In this document: positions 11,587 to 22,439 of the stretch, piece by piece
Layout: every line of letters begins with the position of its first letter
How positions within the stretch are numbered: position 1 is the stretch's first letter
DNA from: Pisolithus tinctorius
Lineage: Eukaryota > Basidiomycota > Agaricomycetes > Boletales > Pisolithaceae
Length of the DNA stretch: 64,000 bases
Direction of reading: 5' to 3'
Assembly (NCBI GenBank): GCA_024663395.1
Contig: JANFAH010000016.1
Span: forward strand, 372,001-436,000
Made by a program: the position numbers and the translations under genes
Notes under the pieces: model-generated
Seen by the model: only the letters and a program-made list of their open reading frames with translations
Told to the model about the DNA's origin: nothing
Database searches by the model: none

Positions 11587-14241
11587 TCAGCAACCATGGC
11601 ACAAGTACTGACTCATTGATGGAATGGGCAACTTGTGCTTTGAATCTTCCTGTTTATGGGCTCTCTTGATAGTTGTTGGCACTGCCAAAGGTTCTGCTGG
11701 CTGGAGAGAATCAGGTGAATCAGTGCAGCAGCCTTCTGTCATAGGTTGCACAGTGCTCGAGGTGCTGCCCACAACCTGCTGCCAGGCATTTGGTTGTTCC
11801 TTGCCAATGGCTGAAACATGTCTGCCATTAAGGTTAACAATATTCGGCTGTTGTGATCCCACAGGCTTGCCAAATGGCTGGCAGGTGTCACCCTCAGCCG
11901 CTCGGCATCCAGCAATCTGCTGCTGGGAGTCCGGCAATGCTACTGCCTCTGTGGCATCTTCATACACCATGCTTGTGCATGTACCATCATTTCTGTTTGA
12001 TGGCAATGTTGGTGGTATTTGTTGGCGATTGGATTCATCATCAGAATCAGACCCTACAACTTTGTTCCCCATTAGATAATATTGCCAGACATTTAAGTTC
12101 TGGATGCATTCCTTCATACCTGTTTGCCATCACTGCTTCCTCCTACCCCACATCATTTTATCCATTGTCCTTTTGCCTTCTGAGTGGTCTGGGGTCCGAT
12201 CCAAATCCTGCATTGCACCCATCCTCACTCCACTGCTGTCAGCCACTGCCACTGGCATTCAGAGGGACCCTCCTGCATCTCTCCACTTCTTGAAGCTGAA
12301 TATATTGTTGGGATGCCACTCTTTTCGCTCTTGCCACCATTCCAAGACTGCTGTCAACTCATCCTGGGTAAGTCGGCTCAGCTCTTTGAAGGGAACCTCA
12401 GGTGGCAGAAACTGTGGTGCAATATAAAGTGCAGTGTTGGTCATTATTGTGCTCCATGGAACAGTCACCTGTGAATTCCCACAGGCCTTCCCTGTAATGC
12501 ATGTCAATGAACAGTATTTCTCCTATTGTTTTACATATGATAGTGAAATGTCACAAACATCCACATGATATCCTTCAACTTTGGTGCCTGCATATCCAAT
12601 ATGTTGGGGATGTATGGCATGCCATTGTCGCTGACCAGCAGGACGGTTTTAGGTTTCCTGTTGCTCTTTCTCCACCATGACCATGGAGCAGCATCTTCAT
12701 CTAATGACTCAGCATTGGTGCTGCCATTTCCAAATGCCGTTCATGCATACTTTACAAATTTATCCTGGCACTCTGTCATAGTCATGCCTCGACTCTGGCT
12801 GGACTCGGCCTCGTGCTCACTCAGTCCAGCCTTGGCCTCGCCAATCCTGTATCTCCAGTTGGTATAGTGCGGTAGACACTGCTTTGCAGTGCCTGTCACT
12901 TCGGTTAGGTCCTCGCCCGGTCTTGTCCCCGGTCCACTCTGTCCTGGTCTCCGCTACCTTAGTCATATGTTAGTAATCCTTGTCTTACCAATCGTCTTAG
13001 CAATCCTTGCGAGACCGGCATTACCGGTCTCTGTACTGTAGTTGTTTCTAGTATATAAGCTCGTAGATACTTGGCCTGTAGACCTCAGTCTGAAATCAAC
13101 TAAGTTACCTCTGATAACTCCGTCTTGGCCTCGGACTCGGACTGAGGCCCACGCAAGGGAATAGTGCTGTACCCTCAGTCACTAAGTCCAATCAGTCCAA
13201 CTATCTGTATCTTCGACTCACCTCCTGAATCTGACCCCTTGGCCTTGCGCCTGCTTCAGTCTCCGGTCCAGCCTCAACCCGGAAAACCCGTACTTGACAC
13301 ACTCATCCAAATCCTCAAATAATTTGCCATTACCCAATTCAACGTTGAAATCATGTCTGGAGGAGTTGGTCAAAATCTGGCAGTACTCATCTGCACAAAG
13401 AACAAATTCCTCACCCTCCAACTATCACCTCTCCATTTGCATCTTCCCATGCCACCATCACTACCACCCTGGCACCACACCGCTTCCACATTTCCTTAGC
13501 AAATTCCTTGGCATATTTATGGCCTTTCTTCTCTGCAGTTCTGTTTCTTGTGAGTGACAGGCAGCATTTCCAAATGGTATGTACTCTGACTGAACATCCT
13601 GAGGTGGCTGCTGCTCATTCCATTCTATGGCCAATGCCTCTGCCTCTTGTATCTCCTCAGCAGTAAGGGACTTCATGATGGTGTCGATGGCCTTCTGATA
13701 AGACTTGATCATTTCTGCAGATCCCTGCTTGATCCCAGCTTCTTCCAACACTTTGTTGATTGATTTCTTTTGATGGTGCATGACCACCTTCCTCAGTGTC
13801 CAACCACCACCATATTTGATTAGAGCTCATCAACTATGGCTCCAGCCGTGGTTGTACAACCAAGTCTGAATTGCCTGGAAATGGTAAGGACATGCCAGGT
13901 CATCAATGGCAAGTGTGGCATACCTTCTTCTTCCGAACCCATTCATGTGTTTTCAGTGTCACATTCGCATCAAGGTTCTTTATCTTGTTTCTGAGGGTTA
14001 ACATGATGGAGCTCCTCTTGTTTTGGTCAGCATTTTTCCATGACTCTAGCTCAGCCTCTAGAATCTCAATTTCGGCTGGCTGAAGACTGGTCCCCTTTTG
14101 TGGTGGGGAGGGTTCAGTGTCATGGGAGAAAGACTCACTTTCATAGTCACTGGATGCCATTGAGGATGGAGGTGCTTGTGTGCAAATTTTTGGGGGACAG
14201 CTTGTATGATGTCTGTTGAAGAGAATAGACTTTTCCAGCAT
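11587..14241 (-). pseudogene. Conserved-looking cargo gene of the KDZ element, split by a solo LTR
   Basis: Minus-strand gene of unknown function. From the 5' end: a Ser-rich leader and a coiled-coil, basic block (ILEAELESWKNADQNKRSSI, about 14085-14026); a block with ALAIEWNEQQPP (13650-13610); then GNGKLFEDLDEC (about 13345-13310), where the solo LTR 12774-13299 intervenes. Removing the LTR continues the frame into QDKFVKYA, then VLLVSDNGMPYIPNI (12640-12590), VPWSTIMTNTALYIAP and LSRLTQDELTAVLEWWQER (12460-12320), and a low-complexity tail to 11587. I recall the WN..PP and PW.....LEWW.R pattern from proteins beside Agaricomycete transposons, but know no function. Stops are mostly TGA from CGA. 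Confidence 0.5.
12774..13299 (+). repeat. Solo LTR-C (526 bp) with TSD CACTC
   Basis: Begins TGTCATAGTCATGCC, ends CGTACTTGACA, and is flanked by CACTC at 12769-12773 and 13300-13304. A TATA-like stretch (TAGTATATAAGC) is near 13050. It keeps many CpGs, unlike the KDZ element around it, so it inserted later. Related copies: 5683, 24081, 31375 (fragments) and 48314-49194 (inverted). Confidence 0.92.
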
Positions 14242-14750
14242 TCTCCCATGTCAATGAAGGTTACATTCTGGTGTCTAGTTCATTCTTGCATGCCAGTTGA
14301 TTGGACAGTTTCCCAACATGGCTAAGGTTGTTAGTCAATCATGAGATTTCCATCCCTGAGCCACATGCAAAGGTGGTGCCTCTCAGACTTCTTGGATCTG
14401 AGATATTTGGTAATTGGGCAATGTGCATTGAGATGCTGTGGATGGTATAGGCACTATGGGTATGATGTAGGACAAGGGGTTTTGCAAGTGCTCATTCATT
14501 TCATTGATCTCTGGGCAATGTGCTGGTGCCAGCACTGAAATCATGTGCCGGATCCTAAGACAGCATGACCATAGTTGGTGGTCAGACCTTGCTAGCACAT
14601 GTCTGCTGCATGTATTTGTTGCAATCAAAACCCTTCTGCATTGCAACATTCATCATGGGGAAGTCAAAGATTGCACCAGCAGGACCCACTACAAGAGTGA
14701 CCCAGGTGACCTGGCAAAGAGTGAAAACCACCTGAGGATATAGGGATAAG
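14242..14750. promoter_or_regulatory. Divergent intergenic region of the KDZ element
   Basis: No gene recognised. It lies between the minus-strand cargo gene and the plus-strand KDZ transposase, so it probably holds both promoters. No clear TATA box or other element was identified. Confidence 0.3.
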
Positions 14751-17700
14751 ATGGTAAAAGTAGCACCCAGAAAGCGGGTGCCAGGCCATGCAACTCAGCC
14801 TCCTGTGCAGCCTGGCTCTGTTATCCTGGATCACCCAGACTGCCTGTTGGATGATGAGGGTGTACAACTGCCTTGCAATAATGATGAATTGCCTGCAACA
14901 CCTTCTAAACCTTGGAAAAGTCAGGTGTGTGGAATGCCACATTGCCCAACAAACCTGCAATGACAGTGTCCACAATTGTAGAATAGTTATCTGCAGCAGT
15001 GGTTGCCACACCAACAGCATTATCTAGCCATCCTGTTGGACATGGAGGCCCCACCTGAGCCAAGGGATTGTATCCTGTGTGGAATGGATGGCATTTCCTG
15101 GTGCACTGAGTGTGCCCATCGGCCAGTCTTCTGCACCATGTGTTGCTGTGCAGAACACAAGTGCCAGCCATTCCACAGGGTGGAACAATGGAATGGAACA
15201 TTCTTTGAGGAATCATCCCTGCAGCTGGTAAGCACCTCATTCATGAGGGTCATTCCTGTATTTACCATTCAGGCTGGTTTGGTACTGCATGTTGGGCATG
15301 GTGGGAAGCACTGCCCAGCCAGTGGTTGTTCAAATGATGAAGTCACAACTGAGGAGGAAGATGATTGGGAGGATGTGGATCAAGATGGTTGCCCACTGAA
15401 TCTGCAGGCCCCAAAGAACTGAAGCTGTCTAATTGTTGTGCACACCAATGGAATACACTACTGCAATGTGCAGTATTGTAGATGCCCTGGGGCAGAGGAT
15501 TCACACATACAACTGATGCAGGCTGGGATGTTTCCTGCTACCACAAAGGCCACAAGGACTGCATTTACCTTCCAAGTACTTGATGACTTCGTTTGGGACA
15601 ATGTGGAATGTGGTACCTCAGCAATGAATTTCTACAGCAAACTTCACCACATAACCTCCAATGCCTTTCCTCATCTGGTGCCAGTGCATCCTATTTGTTG
15701 AATTGTCTCACTGCAACATGACTCTTAGCTGGATAATAGGATAGGTACAGGGAACTGCTGAGAGTTGCTAGGATGTGGCAGCTCCTGAAACTACTGAAAT
15801 GGCAGGGATCCCACATGAGTGCAGAGGATGCCAGCCCAGGGGAATTAGTGTTATTCTGTCTGGCATGTCCCCAACCTGGCATCAACATTTCAGCAGATGC
15901 AACAGATTATTCCCAGTGAGTGATACCATGAACACTGCTATTCATTTATACACTGTGTAATCCAGTTGGACACTGGCAAGAAGCTTGGTCATGGATGGGA
16001 ATTTCAAGGCAGAGCATATGCATCCAAAGGATGCTGGCAGTGAAGCCTGGTTGATGGATGGCAAGGGGTACATGGTCGCATCACAGCCATACAAGGAATA
16101 TTTGAGTGGCACTAAAAATGTGGTTGAGGTGAGTGATGTGTAGGAATGTATTACCTAATGCACTGATCACACTGCAAGATCTCGGATTGCAGCAATCATC
16201 AGGCAGTTAATCAGGCAAATGCCAACCGGCAGCAGCTCGCATCTACAGGAATAGGTGGATGTGCTTGTGTGCAGCATGGCTGTTTTGTGCTGCATGCAAT
16301 GGTCAACTTTCAGAAGGGTGAACAGTATGAATAACCTTGTAACAATATATGCCAATATTGACATCAGCATCACAGGCAGGTTAACATGGACTATGTGCTT
16401 GTGCATGCCATCAGGCATGGCACAGTCCCTGGCCAGCAAGTGATACATTTCTATGATATTAACTGCCAGTATAGCAAAGGTTTAGAATGACAGCTACATG
16501 CCAATGCCTATATATCCATGCCAGATGGCATGCAGATCTGCCCTGGCATTGGGTTGTGGCATGTTCATGGCCACCACACAGAATGCTTTGCACAATATGC
16601 TCCCAATTTCATTGTGGGTGCTGGCTGGGTGGATGGGGAGATCATGGAAACCTTGTGGTCCTCCCTGAATATCATTTCCCCATCTGCTAGAGGCATGGCT
16701 ACTCCCCATTGGCAGGAGGTACTTGATTTCCAAATGAATGATAGCAATTTCCTGAAAATGGTCAGAATGCATAAGTCTAGTGCTTCTATCAGACATGGTT
16801 GCATGGCTAACAGGCTACAGCAATAAGACTCAAGCGGAAACTCAAGGTTGCTGAGGAATCATATTTAGTGGTGGACGGCAGGTTTGCAGATTTGAATCGT
16901 AATGTCCCACCAGCAATCAGCCAATCATGGGGGGAAGAGGCAGCAGTGGCAATGGAAAACAGGCTGTCAAGGCTGCAGGCCATGGATATATATGAGGTCA
17001 GGCTGCAGAAAGGTAGGTATTGAAGGTTATCCTGGACAGCATTTGTGCTGAGTGGTATTGAAGCTCCCTCTGCAAAGGCAATTGAGATAGATTTACTGGC
17101 CATCCCCCAGCCGGGACATTCACAGGGTATTGTGACCTGGATTGCCAAGGCATTGAAGATCGAGGAAGCACAAATCCAGCTTGCAGTGGCATGCTGGCAA
17201 ATCACCTCAAGAGCAACAGAAGCTCAAATTCTCAGCATTGCACGTTGCTGTGATCGTCTCCAGTCCCATATCCATGGCATTTTCGACACTGCTGAAAAAC
17301 TATTTGGGGACAGATTCAAGGATGCCAAGCTGTGCCAGTCATCTCACCCACATGATCCAGAAACCATTGCACTGCTGCTGCCATCCAATGTTGGCAAAGA
17401 TCATTTTGAATGATCTGGCCTTGGGTATGTGACACTATTGGAGCTGCAACTGTGGCAAGGACAGGCCAATGATTGTCTTCATGAACTGTGGCTTATGCTT
17501 GCAGAGAAGGTGGTCATCTTTTGAACCGACATTTGCCATGGAAGTAATTACCACATGGCCACATGTGCCTGGGGAAGGGTGGCCAATGCTGATGCAGCCA
17601 TGCAACATCATGCCACTGTGTACCACCAGTGCCGCATCCAAATGGGCAGGTTAGGGGCCAGGCCAGATATCCTGGAGCGATACAAAGAGTTGAATGACTC

Positions 17701-18106
17701 CAACCTAACTATCAGCATGGCAGTATCTGACCCAAATGCCAGAGGTCACAGAGACGATACCCTACCTTGGATCTGGACCATGGATGTACCAAGGGACATG
17801 GCCACTAATGATTGGATGTCAGAATGTGAGAGGAGCAATCACACCGCAGCAGCATCTGAGATTTACTTATCATTTTCTCTAGTTTACAGGGTCAATTGGC
17901 TCCAGATGAGAGTGCTGTGGGATAGGTGGAAGGAGGAGGTTCAGCTGTTGAAATGCGAGCAGCAGTGGACTAAAAACTTTTTTGAAAACAAGGTAAGATT
18001 TTGGACCAGCAGAAAGGCTGCCACATTGGCAAAGGGACAGGCTGGGCCAGCATGCTATGCCACATGCCAATGCCAGATGTATGGCAGATTAGCATGTCTT
18101 CTGTGA
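14751..18106 (+). pseudogene. KDZ transposase with CxC2 cysteine cluster, decayed
   Basis: Transposase of the Kyakuja-Dileera-Zisupton class. A basic N-terminus (14751-14930) leads to a CxC2-type cluster, 15060-15180 (CILCG, CTECAHRPVFCTMCCCAEH), with HRVEQWNGTFFEESSLQL following. Next come HTNGIHYCNVQYCRC (15441-15486) and FPATTKATRTAFTFQVLD. KDZ core signatures follow: CLACPQPGINISADAT (about 15858-15907), MDGNF (15991), YDINCQY (16452), and WVDGEIMETLWSSLN (about 16629-16673) before NDSNFLKMVRMHKSS. The C-terminal part (17045-18106) has WIWTMDVPRDM and WLQMRVLWDRWKEEVQLLKCE. Introns and several TGA codons break the frame. It is the element's mobilising enzyme, now presumably inactive. Confidence 0.85.
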
Positions 18107-18333
18107 ACCATTTCCATCTAGAGACTGCTAGCTGTCTGCAATGAAATCATTTTTGAGGTCTCCCAAATGATGCTGGGATTATCAATCATATATTAGTTGG
18201 TGTAGTTGAATGCAAGGCTAGCATTTGCTAATGATTACTGCCTTGATGGCAAATGCATGCCAACATGCAAAGCCATGGGAAAGTTGGCCAACACTTATAT
18301 AGTATGACATCTCTTCTTTCATGCTGGTAAGTC

Positions 18334-19340
18334 ATGTCCTCAACATTCACTGTGGCCGAACTCTCCATGGGAATGAGGTTTTGTCACCTTGTCACTGCCA
18401 TGAAGAAGCTGGATTGGTCTGAATACTGGCACACCAGTTGGTATCAATATTTCCTGGCAGAAGTGGTAAGCCACTGTTCCTCTGGTGGTGCCATGTTTGA
18501 TAGTGGTACAGGGTACAATGGAGCATCTGATGGGTGTGGCATCTCGCCATCCCATCACACTTATCGTGCTGCTCACAGCTGACCAGCTGTTAACATACCT
18601 CAATGACAGCAAACAGAGTCCCCATGACATTTTAGCTTTTATCAAAAGCTTGAATCCCCGCATCACAAGGATTAAGGAGTGCTGTGTCAAACTGGCCACT
18701 ACCATGGCCCATGCATGGTGGCAGAACAACAGCAGCAAGGTGGAATTGGGATATGAGAGGAGACTGCTGCAGGATGTAATTGCCAAAGCTGCAGAATTTT
18801 TTGCAGGAGTATCGGTAAGTGGTGGCACTCTTTTGCCTGCTTTCAACTCACCCATGGTATCAGAATGGCAGCATTTCGCTACCACTGCTTATTAATTCGC
18901 ATCCATCGCCCACTGCCAAATGCACTGCACTACATGTGATGTGCACAGAAGGCTTGAAGGATATCAATCAGGAGTTATTGTATCTTTCCAAGTTAATCTT
19001 ACATTCACAGGAGTGGATGTCATCACTGGAAGCCATTACCCAATCTAAACTTGCATTACAGGTTGCATGGGTGGAGTCAGTGTCAAAGGTGCGGGAATGA
19101 ATATACAGCAGGTGTACATATTATCAACCATCTATAATGAGTTTCCTTTGAGGCTGGTAGCTTCACTGTATCAGAATCAATGCTGGAAAATGTATAGGGG
19201 CATTCCCATGATCAATGGGTCTTTTGTGTACTCAACTCCCTGTGGCCCCAATCATGTCAGCATCATTTTGGGGCTGGCAGTCTATAAAGCCATCCACCAG
19301 GTTTACAGTCACATATCCATGATGTGCCAGTGCCATTGAA
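18334..19340 (+). pseudogene. Uncharacterised gene between KDZ transposase and TET/JBP gene
   Basis: Not recognised. Blocks: AMKKLDWSEYWHTSWYQYFL (18397-18459); LLTADQLLTYLNDSKQSPHD (18567-18630) and IKECCVKLATTMAHAWWQNN (18670-18735), ending at a GT donor near 18811; LKDINQELLYLSKLILHSQ (18950-19010); IPMINGSFVYSTPCGPNHVS (19200-19262). The blocks are protein-like and separated by plausible introns. They could be a separate gene or upstream exons of the TET/JBP gene. Confidence 0.35.
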
Positions 19341-20014
19341 CCATCTCCAGCTTGGTGCTCAACAACTGCCCATTCAATGATGCCACTGGTGAAACAGGCT
19401 GGTAATCTGGACCTTGATTCATGTTGCCAGCAGTATCAGAAATGTGCAACCCCCAATTCAAACATGAGGAAGGGGCTAATATCTTCAGTAATGTATACTC
19501 CAGTGGCATCCTCAGCTGTTCAAGGTTTTGTTCCAGCCAGGCCGCATCCTGGAATGCCAATGAGCCTGTAGTCTTGTTGCTGCAGAGAGCTTCTATGCCA
19601 CATTTAGTTCAATGTTGCTGCATTAGTCACTACCACTGCCATCAATATTGGCTGCACAATTGCCGCAGCTGGGGGGATCCATGCCACATGTGTTCCTTGT
19701 GTCTCTGGATGATATCCCACTTGAGGCCAGTGGATTTCCCCAGCTTCTCAAACCTGATCACAGCAGAAATGTCTGGTACTGGCTCATTTCCATCCAACTA
19801 TCTACTTTCTGACCAGCTTGCAGAGTACATGTGCTGCCGAGTTCTCCATGAGACACACCCTTGCACTACTGCTGTCCCACCACAACCTCTGGAATTCAAG
19901 GTCCAGACGTGTATTGTGCTCAATCAAATGGTGGCAACACTGGCCCAGGCCTATCGCGATCCCCATATGCCATTTTAATAGCAGTGCCACATGTCCCACT
20001 AACATTTATTGCAG
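19341..20014. other. No gene clearly recognised upstream of the TET/JBP exons
   Basis: Overlapping ORFs in several frames (for example 19421-19978) with no recognisable domain. Probably decayed exons and introns of the TET/JBP gene. A polypyrimidine-poor but usable acceptor (ATTTATTGCAG) ends at 20014. Confidence 0.35.
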
Positions 20015-21029
20015 TTCCCTCCAGCATTGAATTAATAAGGCTGTTGGAAAGTCTATCGCCTCGAGAAACAGGTTTCAATTTGAACTGGGAGGCCCATATC
20101 CTTTCTGCTCACCTACCATATCTGAGTGGTTATTTGGATGTTCCTGCAATCATTCTGGGTGAAGGGGATGCAATTGCTTTGTGGTATCTACCCAGTGCAA
20201 TGTCCCAATCAATGCAGGTAGGCATTGTGATGCATCCTGCTGTCCTCAGTTCACAACCCTACCAAGGACCAGATGGTGGGAGCTATTCCCCCACTTTCCA
20301 CTATGTTGACTTGAAGTATATCTGATGGTTCCTGGCGAACATCACCTGATTACTTTCAGGTGGATCACCATTTGCTGGCTGGCTGCTTAGAGCTTTTGCC
20401 AGCCCAGCATCAACTTGGTCATGCAGTGTGCATCATCCTAGTGCTTTATCTCAAAATACTTATTTCTAACATTGTAGACTCAGGCACACCAGCCTTCCAT
20501 ATCTGCTGACCTTGTGACTCCCACTGCTTGGCAATGGATCCATGCTGTCCAAACACCATTGGCAATTCTCTCTGCTTCACTCTCAATTATGCACCCTCCC
20601 TTGTACAATGCTGGTTGCCAAGCCATGCAGCAGCTGTCTGAGTGGTCTGCCACAAATGATCCCGAAATGGTGGCAGCACTCTGACATTGGCCAATGGTTT
20701 ATACCAACATCTCCATGATTGCTAACAGGTCTGCTCCCCTCCATCGTGACCCACAATCCTGTGCCGACTGGTACAACATGCTCATTAGTGTTGGCAATTA
20801 TTCCGAATGCGTTCTGGACATTCCCTCTCTTGGTCTTCAATTTGATTACTGGCCTGGCACTGTTGTAGCCTTTTCCAGCTGGCGTTTGCAGCATGGTGTG
20901 AATGATGTGAGCAGCAACTGTTGCTCATTGGCATTCTACATGTGGGATAATATTCACAACTGGCTTGGAGTCCCTCGAAGCAATTGGATGCATGTTCTGT
21001 TGGTGTGGCAGGCTCTCGCTGGCATGTAA
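20015..21029 (+). pseudogene. TET/JBP-family 2-oxoglutarate/Fe(II) dioxygenase, decayed
   Basis: Fungal TET/JBP homologue. The family oxidises 5-methylcytosine or thymine in DNA. Exon 20015-20217 has ETGFNLNWEAHILS and AIALWYLPSAM; an intron with GT/AG ends (20218-20477) follows; then exon 20478-21029. The second exon carries the double-stranded beta-helix: NRSAPLHRD with the iron-binding H-x-D at 20742-20750, YSECVLDIPSLGLQFDYWPG and WRLQHGVND with the distal iron-binding His at 20892-20894. Downstream, where the family has the 2OG-binding Arg, I read Cys, and MWDN where MRDN is usual; both fit CGN to TGN mutation. An in-frame TGA lies just before MVYTN. The dioxygenase core is clear; loss of activity is inferred. 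Confidence 0.8.
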
Positions 21030-22364
21030 ATCACCCATGGCATCTTGTGTTGTATTGTATTGGTCATTATTTAATGCCCAGGGCGTCCAGTATTGATTGG
21101 CACAATCCCAGTTTGAATGAAATCTATGACATAAATACAACATTACTAGCCACCCTTCTGTGATCTTATGAAGTATAGGTTATGATCTTATGCTGGTGGT
21201 AAGATATGCAGTATACCAACAATTTGTGCTATGCTTCATGTCCATACCTATAGTACCCTAGCTATGTACTGCTGTATACAGAACTATCCATGCTGGATGC
21301 CAAGCACTGACATGAATCCTACTCAATCCTGATGTGTGCCACCATATGTTGGGCCAATGCCACTGGCTGCCGAGAACTGCTGGTTTATCCCTCTGCATCT
21401 AACCATGTGCTGCCATATGCAGAACCATCCATGCCACATATGCAGCTTTGACATGGATCATAAGCCAATCAGGTGTTTGCCACTGTATGCCATCCCCATG
21501 CTGCCAGCTGCCACACATCCCTGTAATGTCTAGCCAACTTGGCCACATTGCCAGAGTGTGCTGAGCAATCCCTGCTGGCTGCTGTGACCCTTCGGAGACT
21601 TATGGAGCAGGTGCTGCCACATGCTGCAGTACATGTTGCCACTACTTCCCCATGAATTATGCTGCATGCTGCAGTGTGCCATAATGCAGAATGCCATATC
21701 TGCCAGCTGCTACTGCTTCTGAATACATGGTGCTGCATCCCAGTTTGTGATACTGAATACCAACCTTTTAAGCTATGCCAATTCTGGTAGTATCTGCAGG
21801 GGGTAGGCATGCTGGGTATGCTGGTAATATTTGCTCCTTGCTCCAGAGTGGCTGGCATGCTGCAGTTTGCTTCAGAACATATGCAAAAAGCTTACCCTGG
21901 AGGGCCATTGCATGCTCCAAAGTGCTCTGAAATGCTATGATATGCTCTGGCACATGTGCCACAGTTTGCTTTTCAATTTGTGCCAGAGTGTCTGCCATGC
22001 CACACCTTGGTTTGGAACATATGCCACAGCTTATTCCAGAGGGCCATGTCCTGCTCCAGAGTGGCTGGCTTGCCACAGCTCACTTAGGAAGATATGCCAC
22101 AGCTCACCCCAGAGGGCCATGGTATGCCCTGGAGTGCTCTGAAATCATACAACACTACACTGCTGAGCTATCCTGATGCATGCTGAGGTCTTGTGCCAAC
22201 TTCCAGTGCTGATCTACATATGCTGCAGCATGCCACTGGATAGGTGACATCTCACACTAGGCTACTCCAGGTACTACAGGGACAATTTGATTGTGGCCTA
22301 CTCATGTGTTATTTGATAATAGAAGCTGGGCTGGTCCATACAGCAGGGGGATGACTCAATGTAG
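21030..22364. repeat. Right subterminal region of the KDZ element with degenerate repeats
   Basis: Noncoding. From about 21830 to 22140 a degenerate direct repeat recurs: ACATATGCCACAGCT, CCAGAGGGCCATG, TGCTCCAGAGTGGCTGGC. Copies of CATATG-(C/A)CA-AGCT are near 21879, 22018 and 22091, so spacing is irregular (about 139 then 73 bp). The 21180-21830 part is rich in TGCCA/TGCTG words and mirrors the left subterminal region. Confidence 0.55.
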
Positions 22365-22439
22365 GGCTTGACCTCTGCTGGCCCATGGGACATGACCAAT
22401 TGTCAGCCTCCGCTGGCCCTGTCATATGGTACAATGTAG
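22365..22439 (-). repeat. Right terminal inverted repeat of the KDZ element
   Basis: Reverse complement begins CTACATTGTACCATATGACA and continues with the blocks GACAATTGGTCATGT and GGGCCAGCAGAGGTCAAGCC shared with 7147-7220. It is followed at 22440 by GTAC, the second copy of the proposed target duplication. Confidence 0.8.

Larger units (their letters stand above)
7147..22439. mobile_element. 15.3-kb KDZ-type DNA transposon carrying a TET/JBP gene
   Basis: Large DNA transposon inserted in the Helitron gene. It has inverted termini (7147-7220 and 22365-22439, about 91% identical over ~66 aligned bases) and GTAC on both sides (7143-7146, 22440-22443). Removing it with one GTAC joins the Helitron reading frame, with only a TGA (from CGA) beyond the junction. 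Contents: minus-strand Zn2Cys6/coiled-coil protein, small plus-strand ORFs, a minus-strand conserved cargo gene, KDZ transposase (plus), an unknown gene and a TET/JBP dioxygenase (plus). KDZ elements linked with TET/JBP genes in basidiomycetes were described by Iyer and colleagues (2014). All genes are decayed, and one younger solo LTR (12774-13299) sits inside. A 4-bp duplication is my inference and should be tested. Confidence 0.8.

Noticed and set aside
20694..21029. Host (non-mobile) TET gene
   Set aside because: It lies within the TIR-bounded KDZ element, is decayed like its neighbours and has no surrounding host genes.
21830..22140. CRISPR-like repeat array
   Set aside because: Repeats are degenerate, irregularly spaced and in fungal transposon DNA. 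No spacer regularity and no cas genes.
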